From NCBI RefSeq assembly GCF_900108555.1, contig NZ_FNWV01000002.1, positions 127,359 to 191,358 on the forward strand: a stretch of 64,000 nucleotides of DNA, in the 5' to 3' direction. Below are positions 17,625 to 26,864 of this stretch, one piece after another. A program made the position numbers and the translations under genes. The notes under the pieces were generated by a model that did not search any database, was not told the DNA's origin, and saw only the letters and a list, made by a program, of their open reading frames with translations. Source of the DNA: Ruminococcus flavefaciens (GTDB lineage Bacteria > Bacillota > Clostridia > Oscillospirales > Ruminococcaceae). Numbering within the stretch: the first letter of the stretch is position 1; every line of letters starts with the position of its first letter.

Positions 17625-18317
17625 ATGAAACGAGCTGTTAAAGCATTCATCGCAGTATATTTCACAGTAATAATGTGCTTTATTGGCGGTATGACCGCTT
17701 TTGCATGGGACGTTGATACACTTCGTCAGAATATAACACTGAAAAACGCTCCCGAAGGCACGGCATTTGCGGATATTCTCGTAAAGGACAAGAAAAATGA
17801 CAAGTATGCCGTTGATTTCAATGAGGAGAACGGAAAGCTCCTCGGAGTCGGCAAAGACTGCGGACTTGCAAAATATGAAGAAGGCGGCTACACAAGTATG
17901 CTCCTGCGTCATAACTGTGCCGTCTTTGAAAAGTCGGATATGGAAAATATGTATGTGATGTTCGGGCTGAAAGAAGAAAACGATGAGATATTCAATCATT
18001 TCAGTCAGGTGAAAGTTGCTTACTGCGATAAGGACGGCAATATCCTCGGAGTTACCAATGCGTCTGCGTTTGAAACAGTGCATTTTTTCAATACTCCTGC
18101 TGCATATACCATTGAGACTAACGGCGAGGGGATATACTGCCGTGTAAGTACAGGACCCCCGTATTTTATGATGTTAGTCGTGCCTGTACTTGTTTTAGTG
18201 CCTTCTTTTGGCATTGCATTGGGTGTAATAGCTAAAAGGCTGAGAAAAAAGGCTCAGACAGCAAAAATGATAAAGCGTATACAGTCGGGAGAAGTTGATA
18301 ATGAACGAAAAGAATAA
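17625..18317 (+). CDS. Exported membrane-anchored protein, unknown
   Basis: A 230-residue protein with a signal peptide (cleavage after TAFA, about residue 27), an outside domain of about 150 residues rich in strands, and a C-terminal membrane helix near 184-205 followed by a basic cytoplasmic tail (RLRKKAQTAKMIKR). Type I membrane topology. No known domain is recognised. It sits between mutL (9 bases) and miaA (overlap of 17 bases), so it is translated in the same unit, but nothing ties it to repair or tRNA modification. Confidence 0.8.
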   Translation: MKRAVKAFIAVYFTVIMCFIGGMTAFAWDVDTLRQNITLKNAPEGTAFADILVKDKKNDKYAVDFNEENGKLLGVGKDCGLAKYEEGGYTSMLLRHNCAVFEKSDMENMYVMFGLKEENDEIFNHFSQVKVAYCDKDGNILGVTNASAFETVHFFNTPAAYTIETNGEGIYCRVSTGPPYFMMLVVPVLVLVPSFGIALGVIAKRLRKKAQTAKMIKRIQSGEVDNERKE

Positions 18318-19254
18318 AAAGCCCTTTGTGCTTGCAGTTGTCGGTCCTACGGCATCGGGCAAGACATGGCTGGGCGTAGAGCTTGCAAAGATTTACGGCG
18401 GAGAGGTCATCTCCGCCGATTCCATGCAGATATACAAGGGTATGGACATAGCTTCGGCAAAGCCTTCGGAAGAAGAAAAACAGGGGATACCTCATCATCT
18501 TATGGATCTCCTGGACAGAGATATCAGCTTCAGTGCTGCGGACTATGTTCAGCTGGCAAATGAGAAGATACAGGAGATACTCTCACGGGGAAAGCTTCCT
18601 ATTATAGTAGGCGGCACGGGACTTTACATCGACTCGCTCCTTGAAAACGTGAAGTTCTCCGAGGGCGGCAGCGATGAGGCTTACCGTGAGGAGCTATACG
18701 CATTTGCAAAAGAACACGGCAACGAGGCACTCCATGCAAGGCTTGCGGAGATTGACTCGGAAGCCGCAGAGGGTATACACCCCAATAATCTGGTGAGAGT
18801 AGTCCGCGCACTGGAGGTCTGTCACGTTACGGGCAGGAAGTTCAGCGAGCTGAAACGTGAGAGCAAAATGGTGGAAAGTCCGTATAATTCCCTTATTATA
18901 GGGCTGAACTATGAGAACAGACAGACTTTATACGAACGCATAGACCTGCGCGTTGACGAAATGGTAAAGGCAGGACTTGTCGAAGAAGCTCGGCAGCTCT
19001 GGCTTGAAAGCGGCATGAAAACGGCTGCGAATGCCATAGGCTATAAGGAGCTTATCCCATATTTCAAGGATGAAAGAGCTCTTGATGACTGCATTGCGGA
19101 TATCAAGCAGGAGACAAGACATTACGCCAAGCGTCAGCTCACATGGTTCAGAAGAAACCCTCGCATAGAGTGGATAATGCCCGATACATTTAATAAAAAA
19201 ATTGAAATATTAGAAAAATGCAAAAAAACTATAGCCAAACACTTTGAAGTGTGA
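18301..19254 (+). CDS. miaA: tRNA dimethylallyltransferase
   Basis: Transfers the dimethylallyl group from DMAPP to A37 of tRNA, giving the substrate of MiaB. Typical length (317 residues). P-loop GPTASGKT at the N-terminus, SADSMQIYKGMDI, DISFSAADY, GGTGLYIDSLL, HPNNLVRVVRALEV and the C-terminal AIGYKEL and TRHYAKRQLTWFRR segments are all diagnostic. I use the ATG at 18301, with GGGAG nine bases before it; the in-frame TTG at 18295 is too near that site. Overlaps the previous gene by 17 bases. Confidence 0.96.
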   Translation: MNEKNKKPFVLAVVGPTASGKTWLGVELAKIYGGEVISADSMQIYKGMDIASAKPSEEEKQGIPHHLMDLLDRDISFSAADYVQLANEKIQEILSRGKLPIIVGGTGLYIDSLLENVKFSEGGSDEAYREELYAFAKEHGNEALHARLAEIDSEAAEGIHPNNLVRVVRALEVCHVTGRKFSELKRESKMVESPYNSLIIGLNYENRQTLYERIDLRVDEMVKAGLVEEARQLWLESGMKTAANAIGYKELIPYFKDERALDDCIADIKQETRHYAKRQLTWFRRNPRIEWIMPDTFNKKIEILEKCKKTIAKHFEV

Positions 19255-19260
19255 TATAAT
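19239..19260 (+). promoter_or_regulatory. hfq -10 element with overlapping palindrome
   Basis: TATAAT lies at 19255-19260, right after the miaA stop. The perfect inverted repeat ACACTT-TG-AAGTGT (19239-19252) occupies the place of the spacer. The -35 is poor, so either an activator binds here or the promoter is repressed at this palindrome. Confidence 0.4.
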
Positions 19261-19352
19261 GTAATGTGTGTATTTCTACGCGAGTTATTTGGAAAATAAT
19301 TTTACCCGTTCAGATGTACACGTAAACAAATAAATCAGATAGGAGAATGTGT

Positions 19353-19592
19353 ATGAACAAAACTATCAATCTGCAGGATGTTTTCCTTAATCAGTGCAGA
19401 AAAGACAAGATCATGGTAACTATTATCCTTACTAACGGATTCCAGTTCAAGGGTATGGTAAGAGGCTTTGACAGCTATGTAGCTATCTTCGACTGCGAAG
19501 GCAAGCAGCAGCTGGTTTACAAGCACGCTATATCAACGATCATCCCGGCAAGAGCAGTTTCTATTCTTGACGCTTCGGAAAAGAACGACTAA
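19353..19592 (+). CDS. hfq: RNA chaperone Hfq
   Basis: Small Sm-like protein (79 residues) that forms hexamer rings and binds U-rich and A-rich RNA. The Sm1 part ([16 protein letters not shown]) and Sm2 part with the YKHAIST signature are intact. There is no extended C-terminal tail, as usual in Firmicutes. I use the second ATG (19353): AGGAG stands seven bases before it and only one base before the upstream in-frame ATG at 19347. Placed after miaA as in Bacillus. Confidence 0.96.
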   Translation: MNKTINLQDVFLNQCRKDKIMVTIILTNGFQFKGMVRGFDSYVAIFDCEGKQQLVYKHAISTIIPARAVSILDASEKND

Positions 19593-19603
19593 GGGTGATC
19601 TGA

Positions 19604-20866
19604 ATGCGATTTGCCAGATCGGAAAGCAGCTTCATGGTCAAGCTCCTGAGGAACATTGTCCTTGTGCTGCTTCTGATAATTTTTATCAGCATAGTCTATA
19701 ATTTCCGCAACAGAGAGAGCAATACCGTCTCGGCTCTGATGGCTTCCGCTGTATCCTCAAAGGAATACAAGGGAGTATTCATCAGGGACGAGGAGATAAT
19801 CCTCTACAGCGGAAACGGTGTTCTCAGCTATAATGTGTCTGACGGCGGAAGAGTCGGCAACGGCACTGTCATCGCGGAGGCTTACCCCTCTGATGAACAG
19901 CTGAGCATAAAGCATGAAAAGGCTAAGCTGGAAAAGGAACTCGCTGTCCTTCAGAAGATACAGAACCCCGGTACTCTCGAATCCGCACAGCCTGCAAATC
20001 TGTCGGAAAGTATCGCAGAGAATTACCGCAGGCTTATATGCAGCAGGGATACGGGTGATTTTGAGACTCTTGACGAGGTCAGTGAGGAGCTTCTCGTAAA
20101 GCTCAGTACCTATCAGATAATAACAGAAGAGGTACAGGGCTTCAGCCAGAAGATCTCGGACATAAAGGCTGAGATAGCAAAGCTCGATGCAAAGGCAGTA
20201 GCACCGCAGGAAACTATATCCGCGAAACGCTCTGCTTACTTTGCAAGCTATATCGACGGCTATGAGGACAAGCTCACTACAAAAAACCTTGACAGTCTTA
20301 CAGTCTCTATGCTTGAAGGGATAACTGACAGGAAATCCACAGCACCTAACGTGGTCGGAAAGCTTATAGACGGTTACGGCTGGTATCTTGCACTGGTTGC
20401 CGATAACTCAAAGAAAGAGTACGCTATCGGCGATGAAGTAAAGCTGAGATTTGATTCGTCAGCAGAAGCTTATCCTGCTCAGATCACGGATATCCGTGAC
20501 GAAAGCAAAAATAAAAGTATCATCATAATATCATGTGATAAGTTCAATTACGAGCTCGTACAGCACAGAGCTGAGATCGTGGAGCTTATCAAGGGCGAGC
20601 ACAATGGTCTTAAAGTTCCCCGTGAGGCTATACGTTTTGCCGATGTAAAGACAACGTACACCGATGAAAACGGAAACGAAGCAGAAAAGGTGCTCACAAG
20701 CAAGGGTGTATATATCCGTAAGGGCGAGCAGATACTGTTCAAAAAGATAAAGGTAGTCTATGAGGGAAGCGATTACGTTCTCTCTGAGGTGAATGACGAT
20801 CCCGAGTATCTTGCGCTTTACGATGATATTATGATCGAGGAGGTCGAGAAAGAGAATGAAAAGTAA
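19604..20866 (+). CDS. HlyD-like membrane fusion protein
   Basis: A 420-residue protein with one N-terminal membrane helix (about 15-33), a lipoyl-like strand region split around a coiled-coil segment (about 105-215), and a beta-barrel region (WYLALVADNSKKEYAIGDEVKLRF) typical of HlyD/MacA-type adaptors. Such proteins join an inner transporter to an outside path, but no transporter gene is next to it. Clostridial genomes often have a gene of this type just before yggS and sepF, hinting at a cell-envelope or division role. Overlaps yggS by 11 bases. Confidence 0.75.
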   Translation: MRFARSESSFMVKLLRNIVLVLLLIIFISIVYNFRNRESNTVSALMASAVSSKEYKGVFIRDEEIILYSGNGVLSYNVSDGGRVGNGTVIAEAYPSDEQLSIKHEKAKLEKELAVLQKIQNPGTLESAQPANLSESIAENYRRLICSRDTGDFETLDEVSEELLVKLSTYQIITEEVQGFSQKISDIKAEIAKLDAKAVAPQETISAKRSAYFASYIDGYEDKLTTKNLDSLTVSMLEGITDRKSTAPNVVGKLIDGYGWYLALVADNSKKEYAIGDEVKLRFDSSAEAYPAQITDIRDESKNKSIIIISCDKFNYELVQHRAEIVELIKGEHNGLKVPREAIRFADVKTTYTDENGNEAEKVLTSKGVYIRKGEQILFKKIKVVYEGSDYVLSEVNDDPEYLALYDDIMIEEVEKENEK

Positions 20867-21548
20867 CGATCTCGCTTATATCGACGAGAATTTGCACATA
20901 ATAAGAGAGAGATGCGCAGAAGCCAAGGCAAAATACCGAAAGCCCGAAGATACTGTCCGCATCATGGCTGTAACGAAAACTGTTGCTCCCGAAGCCATTA
21001 ACCACGCCATAGAGCTTGGTATTGACCTTCTCGGAGAAAACAGAGTACAGGAGTATCTCTCAAAGGCTGACTTCTATGACAAGTCGGCTGAGGTGCAGAT
21101 AATTGGTCATTTACAGACAAACAAGGTAAAATATATCATAAATTCGGTAAGTATGATACAGTCTGTTGACAGCCTTAAACTGGGACAGGAGATAAGCCGC
21201 CTCGCTGTGAAGAACGGCAGGACGATGGATATCCTGTGCGAAGTCAATATCGGCGGTGAGGACTCCAAGAGCGGAGTCGCTCCCAATGAGCTGAATGAGC
21301 TGATCGAAGGACTGAAAGAGCTTGACGGAATAAGGATAAGGGGGCTTATGACTATCCCGCCGCCGGGCGAAAGCGATATCTTCCTCGGACGTATGAAGGA
21401 GCTTTACGACAGCGTAAAGGCTCAGTACCCCGATATGGATACGCTCTCTATGGGTATGACTCATGATTATGCCGAAGCCATAAAGTACGGCTCTACGCTG
21501 GTGCGTATAGGTACGGGGCTTTTCGGCGCAAGAGACTACTCAAAGTAA
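20856..21548 (+). CDS. yggS: YggS-family pyridoxal phosphate homeostasis protein
   Basis: A 230-residue PLP-binding protein (PROSC/YggS family) with an alanine-racemase-like barrel and no known catalysis; it buffers vitamin B6 and affects amino acid balance. PLP lysine in MAVTKTV (about residue 40), followed by LLGENRVQEY, IGHLQTNKVKYI and the C-terminal SMGMTHDYAEAI and VRIGTGLFG phosphate-binding segments. It starts inside the end of the HlyD-like gene and precedes sepF, as in many Gram-positive division clusters. Confidence 0.94.
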   Translation: MKSNDLAYIDENLHIIRERCAEAKAKYRKPEDTVRIMAVTKTVAPEAINHAIELGIDLLGENRVQEYLSKADFYDKSAEVQIIGHLQTNKVKYIINSVSMIQSVDSLKLGQEISRLAVKNGRTMDILCEVNIGGEDSKSGVAPNELNELIEGLKELDGIRIRGLMTIPPPGESDIFLGRMKELYDSVKAQYPDMDTLSMGMTHDYAEAIKYGSTLVRIGTGLFGARDYSK

Positions 21549-21645
21549 CTCACAGCGGAATGCTGGATATCAACACGGGATGCTCCGCATTGATCCTGTG
21601 AAGAGAAATATATATAAACAAATAATGCGGAGAAGGAGTATTAAG

Positions 21646-22116
21646 ATGAAACTTTTTGACGGTATTAAAGATTTTTTCTTTGCTGCAGATGATGATGATT
21701 TTGAAGCTGATGTACCAGTACGTCATGAGCGTGAAAGAGGCGGTTTTCAGCCTTCCGATCAGGACGATGCTCCTGTAAACGAGACAAGTGCTCCGGGAAC
21801 AGGCAGAAGAAACAAGGTAGTTAATATCCAGACTACTGCACAGCTCCAGGTGGTTCTCGTAAAGCCTTCTGCTTTTACAGACGCTAAGCAGATCGCAGAT
21901 CACCTTATCGCAAAGAAGACAGTAGTTCTTAATCTTGAAACAGCTTCTCCTGAAAATAAGAGAAGAATAATCGACTTCCTTGTAGGTGTTGCTTATGCAA
22001 ACGGCGGAAGCCTCAAGCCTGTTGCTAATCTGACATATATCATTACTCCATATAATGTCGGCTTTATCGGCGAAGACCTTGTTGGCGAGCTGGAGAATAA
22101 CGGCGTATTCATCTGA
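21646..22116 (+). CDS. sepF: Cell division protein SepF
   Basis: Membrane-associated FtsZ partner that bundles Z-ring filaments. The 156-residue form starts at the ATG at 21646 (GGAG five bases further up); upstream in-frame starts have no ribosome site. N-terminal amphipathic helix MKLFDGIKDFFF (membrane binding), a disordered Asp/Arg-rich linker, and a C-terminal domain from about residue 70 (LQVVLVKPSAFTDAKQIAD, ASPENKRRIIDFLVG, ANGGSLKPV) that dimerises and binds FtsZ. Its TGA overlaps the ATG of ylmH. Confidence 0.95.
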   Translation: MKLFDGIKDFFFAADDDDFEADVPVRHERERGGFQPSDQDDAPVNETSAPGTGRRNKVVNIQTTAQLQVVLVKPSAFTDAKQIADHLIAKKTVVLNLETASPENKRRIIDFLVGVAYANGGSLKPVANLTYIITPYNVGFIGEDLVGELENNGVFI

Positions 22117-22874
22117 TGAACGATCAGTCGGATAAGCTGTTTGCTGCAAGGCTGGGGGATATGGTCTCGCTCTGTGAAAGAGACGTGACAGCTCAGTTCT
22201 CATCATTTCTCGACGAGCGTCAGTGCGCTGCGGCTGAGATGTGGTGCAGGAAAAACACTGGTGGGCTAAGGTATATGCTGTGGGGCGGATATGAGAATGC
22301 CAGAAGAAAGATACTTGCTGTATACCCCGATTACTGTGAGGAGTATATCAAAGATGACTTCCCTATGAAATGCCTTACCTTCAGCTATCGCAAGGAGGAC
22401 AAGCTTACGCACAGAGACTTCCTCGGCTCTTTTATGGCTCAGCAATTGAAGCGCGAAGCCATTGGCGATATCGCCGCGGAGGAGGGAACTGCACAGACCT
22501 TCGTCACTGAAGTTGCGGCAAAGCTTATCATGTCTGCGGTCTCTAAGATAGGCAGGGTCGGAGTTAAAATATCCGATGACAAGCCCTTTGAGCTGGAAAA
22601 CGCTCAGAAATTTCAGGATATCAGCGGAACTGTCGCATCGCTGCGCCTTGACTGCGTAGTAGGGGCTGCGGCAAATGTCAGCCGTGAAAAGGCTGCTGCT
22701 CTTATCCGTTCGGACAAGGTGGATATAAACCACTTTCCCGTTTCTTCCGTATCCCATGAAGTCAGAGAGGGGGATATCCTCTCGGTTAGAGGCTGCGGAA
22801 GGTTTATTCTTTCGGGTATTAACGGCTCGACCAGAAAGGGCCGCATACACATAAATCTGAGAAAATATATTTAG
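22116..22874 (+). CDS. ylmH: YlmH-like S4-domain RNA-binding protein
   Basis: A 252-residue protein with an N-terminal YlmH domain (YMLWGGYENARRKIL segment) and a C-terminal S4 RNA-binding domain (AAALIRSDKVDINHF, VREGDILSVRGCGRF). In Bacillus YlmH rescues stalled large subunits still holding peptidyl-tRNA and lies between sepF/ylmG and divIVA, as here. The start overlaps the sepF stop (ATGA), so the two are translationally coupled. No ylmG-like gene is found between sepF and ylmH. Confidence 0.92.
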   Translation: MNDQSDKLFAARLGDMVSLCERDVTAQFSSFLDERQCAAAEMWCRKNTGGLRYMLWGGYENARRKILAVYPDYCEEYIKDDFPMKCLTFSYRKEDKLTHRDFLGSFMAQQLKREAIGDIAAEEGTAQTFVTEVAAKLIMSAVSKIGRVGVKISDDKPFELENAQKFQDISGTVASLRLDCVVGAAANVSREKAAALIRSDKVDINHFPVSSVSHEVREGDILSVRGCGRFILSGINGSTRKGRIHINLRKYI

Positions 22875-22886
22875 AGGTGAATTGAA

Positions 22887-23447
22887 ATGATAACTTCAAA
22901 GGACGTTAGAAATAAGAGATTTGAAAAAGCTGCTTTCGGCTATAAGCAGGAGGAAATAGACGAATTCCTTACACAGCTCGAGGCTGAGCTCGACGAAATG
23001 GAGCGCGAGCGTGCAGAGGCTAACAGTAAGATACAGGTGCTTGCCGACAAGGTAAGAGAATATATGAGAGACGAGGACGCTCTCAAGGACGCACTTCTCG
23101 GTGCTCAGAAGCAGGGTCATCAGGTGCTCAACGAAGCTAACGAAAAGGCTGAGCAGATACTTGCTGAGGCTAAGGAAAAGGCTGCTGCTCTTGAGGACGA
23201 GGCTGTACGTCAGCACGCAGAGGCTATGGAGAAGAACCGCGCTGAGATCGCTAAGGAGAAGGAAGCTCTCATCGAAGCTCAGCAGCAGGTAGCTGACTTC
23301 AAGAAGAGCCTCTTTGATATGTATAAGAGCCACCTTGAGCTCATCTCTTCTATGCCTGAGACATTCGATGATGCCGAGACAGAAGAGGAAGAGCCTCAGA
23401 CAGCTGAAGAGATAGCTGCTGCTGTAGCTGCTGAGACAGAAGAATAA
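22887..23447 (+). CDS. divIVA: DivIVA-like division protein
   Basis: A 186-residue coiled-coil protein that senses curved membrane at poles and septa. The N-terminal DivIVA lipid-binding domain is clear (MITSKDVRNKRFEKA, FGYKQEEIDEFL), followed by a long Glu/Ala/Lys coiled coil (about 30-150) and an acidic, low-complexity tail rich in Glu and Ala. GAGGTGA lies before the ATG. Last of the division genes before ileS. Confidence 0.92.
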   Translation: MITSKDVRNKRFEKAAFGYKQEEIDEFLTQLEAELDEMERERAEANSKIQVLADKVREYMRDEDALKDALLGAQKQGHQVLNEANEKAEQILAEAKEKAAALEDEAVRQHAEAMEKNRAEIAKEKEALIEAQQQVADFKKSLFDMYKSHLELISSMPETFDDAETEEEEPQTAEEIAAAVAAETEE

Positions 23448-23465
23448 TTATATCAAAAAAGATCG

Positions 23466-23508
23466 AAAGGAGGATCTCTCAGAGCTTTTAAATGAGAGAT
23501 CAGATAGT
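23466..23508 (+). promoter_or_regulatory. ileS ribosome site separated from its start by a hairpin
   Basis: The strong Shine-Dalgarno AAAGGAGG (23466-23473) lies 35 bases before the ileS ATG. Between them a perfect 9-bp stem forms: GATCTCTCA (23473-23481) with TGAGAGATC (23493-23501), 11-base loop. Folding would bring the site close to the start. No T-box features were seen. Confidence 0.65.
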
Positions 23509-26286
23509 ATGGCACAGGATTATAACAGTACCCTTAATTTACCGCAGACAGAATTCCCCATGCGCGGAAATCTGCCTAAGAGAGAACCCGAAACTCTCAA
23601 AAAATGGGAAGATGAAAGACTCTATTACAAGATGATAGACAAGAACAAGGGCAAGCCTTCATATGTTCTCCATGACGGACCTCCATATGCAAACGGCGAG
23701 ATCCACCTGGGACACGCTCTTAACAAGTCTCTCAAGGATTTCATCGTAAAGTATAAGAATATGAGCGGATTCTGTGCTCCTTACGTTCCCGGCTGGGATA
23801 CTCACGGACTTCCTATCGAGCTGAAAGCTATGAAGGCTATCGGCGTTGAAAACGGTGCTATCCCTGCGGTAGACCTGAGAAAGCACTGCCGTGAATACGC
23901 TATGACTCAGGTCGCTAACCAGATGAAGGGCTTCAAGAGACTCGGTTCACTGGGCGATTATGAATATCCTTACCTTACACTTCGCCCTGAGTATGAGGCA
24001 AAGCAGGTGGAAGTATTCGGCTCAATGGTAAAGAAGGGCTATATGTACAAGGGCTTAAAGCCTGTTTACTGGTGCCCTGACTGTAATACCGCTCTTGCTG
24101 AGGCTGAGATAGAGTATTCCAACGATCCTTGCTATTCGATCTATGTCAAGTTCAACGTAACTGATGATAAGGGTATCTTCAAGGGACTTGGACTCGATCT
24201 TTCAAAGATATATTTCGTTATCTGGACAACTACTACATGGACTATTCCGGGCAACCTTGCTATCTGCCTTGGTCCTGAGTATAACTATACCCTCGTTCAC
24301 GTAGGCGATGAGTACTACGTAATGGCTGAGGAGCTTGTAAAGACTACTATGGAAACTGCCGGTATCACAGAGTATACCACAGAGCATATCTTCACAGGTG
24401 CAGAGCTTGAGGGAATGAAAACAAAGCATCCGCTCTACGACCGTCTTTCACCTGTCATCGTAGGTGACCACGTTACTCTTGAAAGCGGTACGGGCTGCGT
24501 ACATACAGCTCCCGGCTACGGTGTAGAGGACTTTGAGGTTTGCAAGAAGTACGACGATATCGGTATCATCGTATGCGTTGACTCAAAGGGTAAGCAGACT
24601 GCCGAAGCAGGTGAATTCGAGGGCATGGACACAGATCAGGCTAACAAGGCTATCGCTGCAAAGCTCACAGAGCTGGGCGCAATGCTGGCTACACAGAAGA
24701 TCGTTCACCAGTACCCACACTGCTGGAGATGTAACAGCCCTATCATATACAGAGCTACAGAGCAGTGGTTCTGCTCAGTAAACGGCTTCAAGGACGATGC
24801 TATCAAGGCTATCGAGTCTGTTCAGTGGATCCCTGAGTGGGGCGAGGACAGAATAAAGGGCATGGTACGCGACAGAAGCGACTGGTGTATCTCACGTCAG
24901 AGAACATGGGGCGTTCCGATACCAGTTGTTTACTGTAAGGACTGCGGCAAGCCTATATGCAATGACGAGACTATCAATGCTATCTCTGAACTCTTCCGCA
25001 AGGAAGGCAGCGATGCATGGTGGACTAAGGATACAAGCGAGTTTATCCCTGCAAGCGTTAAGTGCGAGTGCGGCTGCGGTGAATTCACTAAGGAATACGA
25101 TATCATGGACGTATGGTTCGACAGCGGTGTATCTCATACCTCTGTTATGGAAGGAAAGGACTTCCCGAGCCTTACATGGCCTGCTGACCTTTATCTCGAA
25201 GGTGCAGATCAGTACAGAGGCTGGTTCCAGTCATCGCTCCTTACATCTGTTGTATACAAGGGACAGTCTCCTTACAAGGCTGTTTGCACCCACGGCTGGG
25301 TCGTTGACGGCGAAGGCAAGGCAATGCACAAGTCACTTGGCAACGGTATAGATCCAAGCGAGATAACAGACCAGTACGGTGCTGATATCCTCAGACTCTG
25401 GGCAGCTTCTTCGGATTATCACAGTGATATCCGTATCTCAAAGCCTATCCTCGGTCAGCTCTCCGATGCTTACAAGAAAATAAGAAATACTGCTCGTTTC
25501 ATTCTGGGCAACCTCGGAAACGGTGCAGGCTTTGATCCCGATAAGGACAGTGTGTCCGACGATCAGCTTACAGAGCTTGACAAATGGGCACTTATGAAGC
25601 TCGATAATCTTATCGACACTATGAAGAAGGGCTATGATGCATTCGATTTCCATATCGCACTTCACGCTCTTCACAACTTCTGTGTAATAGATATGTCAAA
25701 CTTCTACCTTGACATCATCAAGGACAGACTTTACTGTGAGAAGGAAGATTCCGTTCTCAGAAGAGCAGCTCAGACTGCTATGTATCGCATAATCAGTGCT
25801 ATGACAAGACTGGCTGCACCTATCATTTCATACACAGCCGAGGAGATATGGCAGTTCATGCCTCATTCGGCAGCAGACGACAAGGAAAGCGTATTCCTCA
25901 ACCAGATGCCTGAAAAGAGCGGCATCGAGTTTACAGCTGAGTTTACAGACAAGTGGGATTTCATCTACAATACCCGTCTTGCAGTAAACAAGGTCCTTGA
26001 GGACGCACGTAACGAAAAGACTATCGGTAAGTCACTTGAAGCTAAGATCATCATCAAGAGCAGCGATGCTGACTATGACAGATATGCTTCACTGGCTGAC
26101 CAGCTCAAGGATATCCTCATCGTATCAGGCGTTGAGGTCGAAAAGAGCGGTGCCGAGACTTCATTCGTTGTTGCTAAGGCAGAGGGCGAAAAGTGCGAAC
26201 GCTGCTGGTGCTTCAGCAAGTATGTCGGCACAAACCATAATCACCCGACACTGTGTGAGAGATGCGCAGTGGCTGTAGAAGCTTAA
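23509..26286 (+). CDS. ileS: Isoleucyl-tRNA synthetase
   Basis: Charges tRNA-Ile. The 925 residues are full length for the bacterial form: HIGH-type motif PPYANGEIHLGHA near residue 60, CP1 editing domain with the TTWTIPGN segment, the KMSKS-loop variant GKAMHKSLGN (about 605), anticodon-binding domain, and a C-terminal zinc knuckle with cysteines in CERCWC and CERCAV. Codon use is biased to a small set, as in highly expressed genes. The start is unusual: the only good ribosome site lies 35 bases upstream beyond a 9-bp stem. Follows divIVA as in Bacillus. Confidence 0.97.
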   Translation: MAQDYNSTLNLPQTEFPMRGNLPKREPETLKKWEDERLYYKMIDKNKGKPSYVLHDGPPYANGEIHLGHALNKSLKDFIVKYKNMSGFCAPYVPGWDTHGLPIELKAMKAIGVENGAIPAVDLRKHCREYAMTQVANQMKGFKRLGSLGDYEYPYLTLRPEYEAKQVEVFGSMVKKGYMYKGLKPVYWCPDCNTALAEAEIEYSNDPCYSIYVKFNVTDDKGIFKGLGLDLSKIYFVIWTTTTWTIPGNLAICLGPEYNYTLVHVGDEYYVMAEELVKTTMETAGITEYTTEHIFTGAELEGMKTKHPLYDRLSPVIVGDHVTLESGTGCVHTAPGYGVEDFEVCKKYDDIGIIVCVDSKGKQTAEAGEFEGMDTDQANKAIAAKLTELGAMLATQKIVHQYPHCWRCNSPIIYRATEQWFCSVNGFKDDAIKAIESVQWIPEWGEDRIKGMVRDRSDWCISRQRTWGVPIPVVYCKDCGKPICNDETINAISELFRKEGSDAWWTKDTSEFIPASVKCECGCGEFTKEYDIMDVWFDSGVSHTSVMEGKDFPSLTWPADLYLEGADQYRGWFQSSLLTSVVYKGQSPYKAVCTHGWVVDGEGKAMHKSLGNGIDPSEITDQYGADILRLWAASSDYHSDIRISKPILGQLSDAYKKIRNTARFILGNLGNGAGFDPDKDSVSDDQLTELDKWALMKLDNLIDTMKKGYDAFDFHIALHALHNFCVIDMSNFYLDIIKDRLYCEKEDSVLRRAAQTAMYRIISAMTRLAAPIISYTAEEIWQFMPHSAADDKESVFLNQMPEKSGIEFTAEFTDKWDFIYNTRLAVNKVLEDARNEKTIGKSLEAKIIIKSSDADYDRYASLADQLKDILIVSGVEVEKSGAETSFVVAKAEGEKCERCWCFSKYVGTNHNHPTLCERCAVAVEA

Positions 26287-26354
26287 TAATTAGTACTATA
26301 TTGCCTGTCGGCTGAAAAAGTCGGCAGGCTGTCTTATTGAAAGGATAAAACAAC

Positions 26355-26864
26355 GTGGCTATACTTCTTGTACTGATGGCAGCGGCTCTTGTAGGAGCTG
26401 ACCAGCTTGTGAAATACTGGGCAATACATGAACTCAAACCCGTGGGCACTAAGGAATTCATACACTTCGGCGATTTTAAGATAATAGACCTTACCTATCT
26501 GGAGAATGACGGTGCTATCTTCGGAAGTATGTCGGGACAGAGGTGGTTCCTCGTAGGCTTTACGAGCCTTGTGGTGATAGGCGGTATTATCCTGCTCTTC
26601 AAAGTATTTCGACGTTCAAAGCTATTGAATATCGCGCTCACACTGTTCATAGCAGGTGGCATCGGCAACCTTATAGACCGTTTCCGCTTCTCATATGTTG
26701 TGGATATGTTCGAGGTAAAGCTCTTCCACTTTGCTATATTCAATGTGGCAGATATCTGCGTAACTGTGGCTTTTGTGCTGCTTCTCATCTACGGTATCTT
26801 CATTGATCCAAAGATAGAAAAGGCAAAGAAAGCTGAGACAGAAAAGGCGGCTGAAAATGAATGA
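26355..26864 (+). CDS. lspA: Lipoprotein signal peptidase (signal peptidase II)
   Basis: Membrane aspartyl peptidase that cuts the signal peptide of lipid-modified prolipoproteins. 169 residues with four membrane helices. The conserved motifs are present: VGADQLVKYWA near the start, and the two catalytic aspartates in GGIGNLIDR and FNVADICV. GTG start at 26355, with AAAGGA nine bases before. The hydrophilic C-terminal tail (about 20 residues, Lys/Glu/Ala) is an extra. Several lipoproteins in this window are its likely clients. Confidence 0.95.
   Translation: MAILLVLMAAALVGADQLVKYWAIHELKPVGTKEFIHFGDFKIIDLTYLENDGAIFGSMSGQRWFLVGFTSLVVIGGIILLFKVFRRSKLLNIALTLFIAGGIGNLIDRFRFSYVVDMFEVKLFHFAIFNVADICVTVAFVLLLIYGIFIDPKIEKAKKAETEKAAENE

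Noticed and set aside
23448..23508. T-box leader for ileS
   Set aside because: Only 61 bases separate divIVA and ileS and there is no T-box sequence, specifier loop or terminator.
25300..25350. Damaged KMSKS motif in IleS
   Set aside because: GKAMHKSLGN looks like an accepted variant in clostridial enzymes and the rest of the protein is complete.
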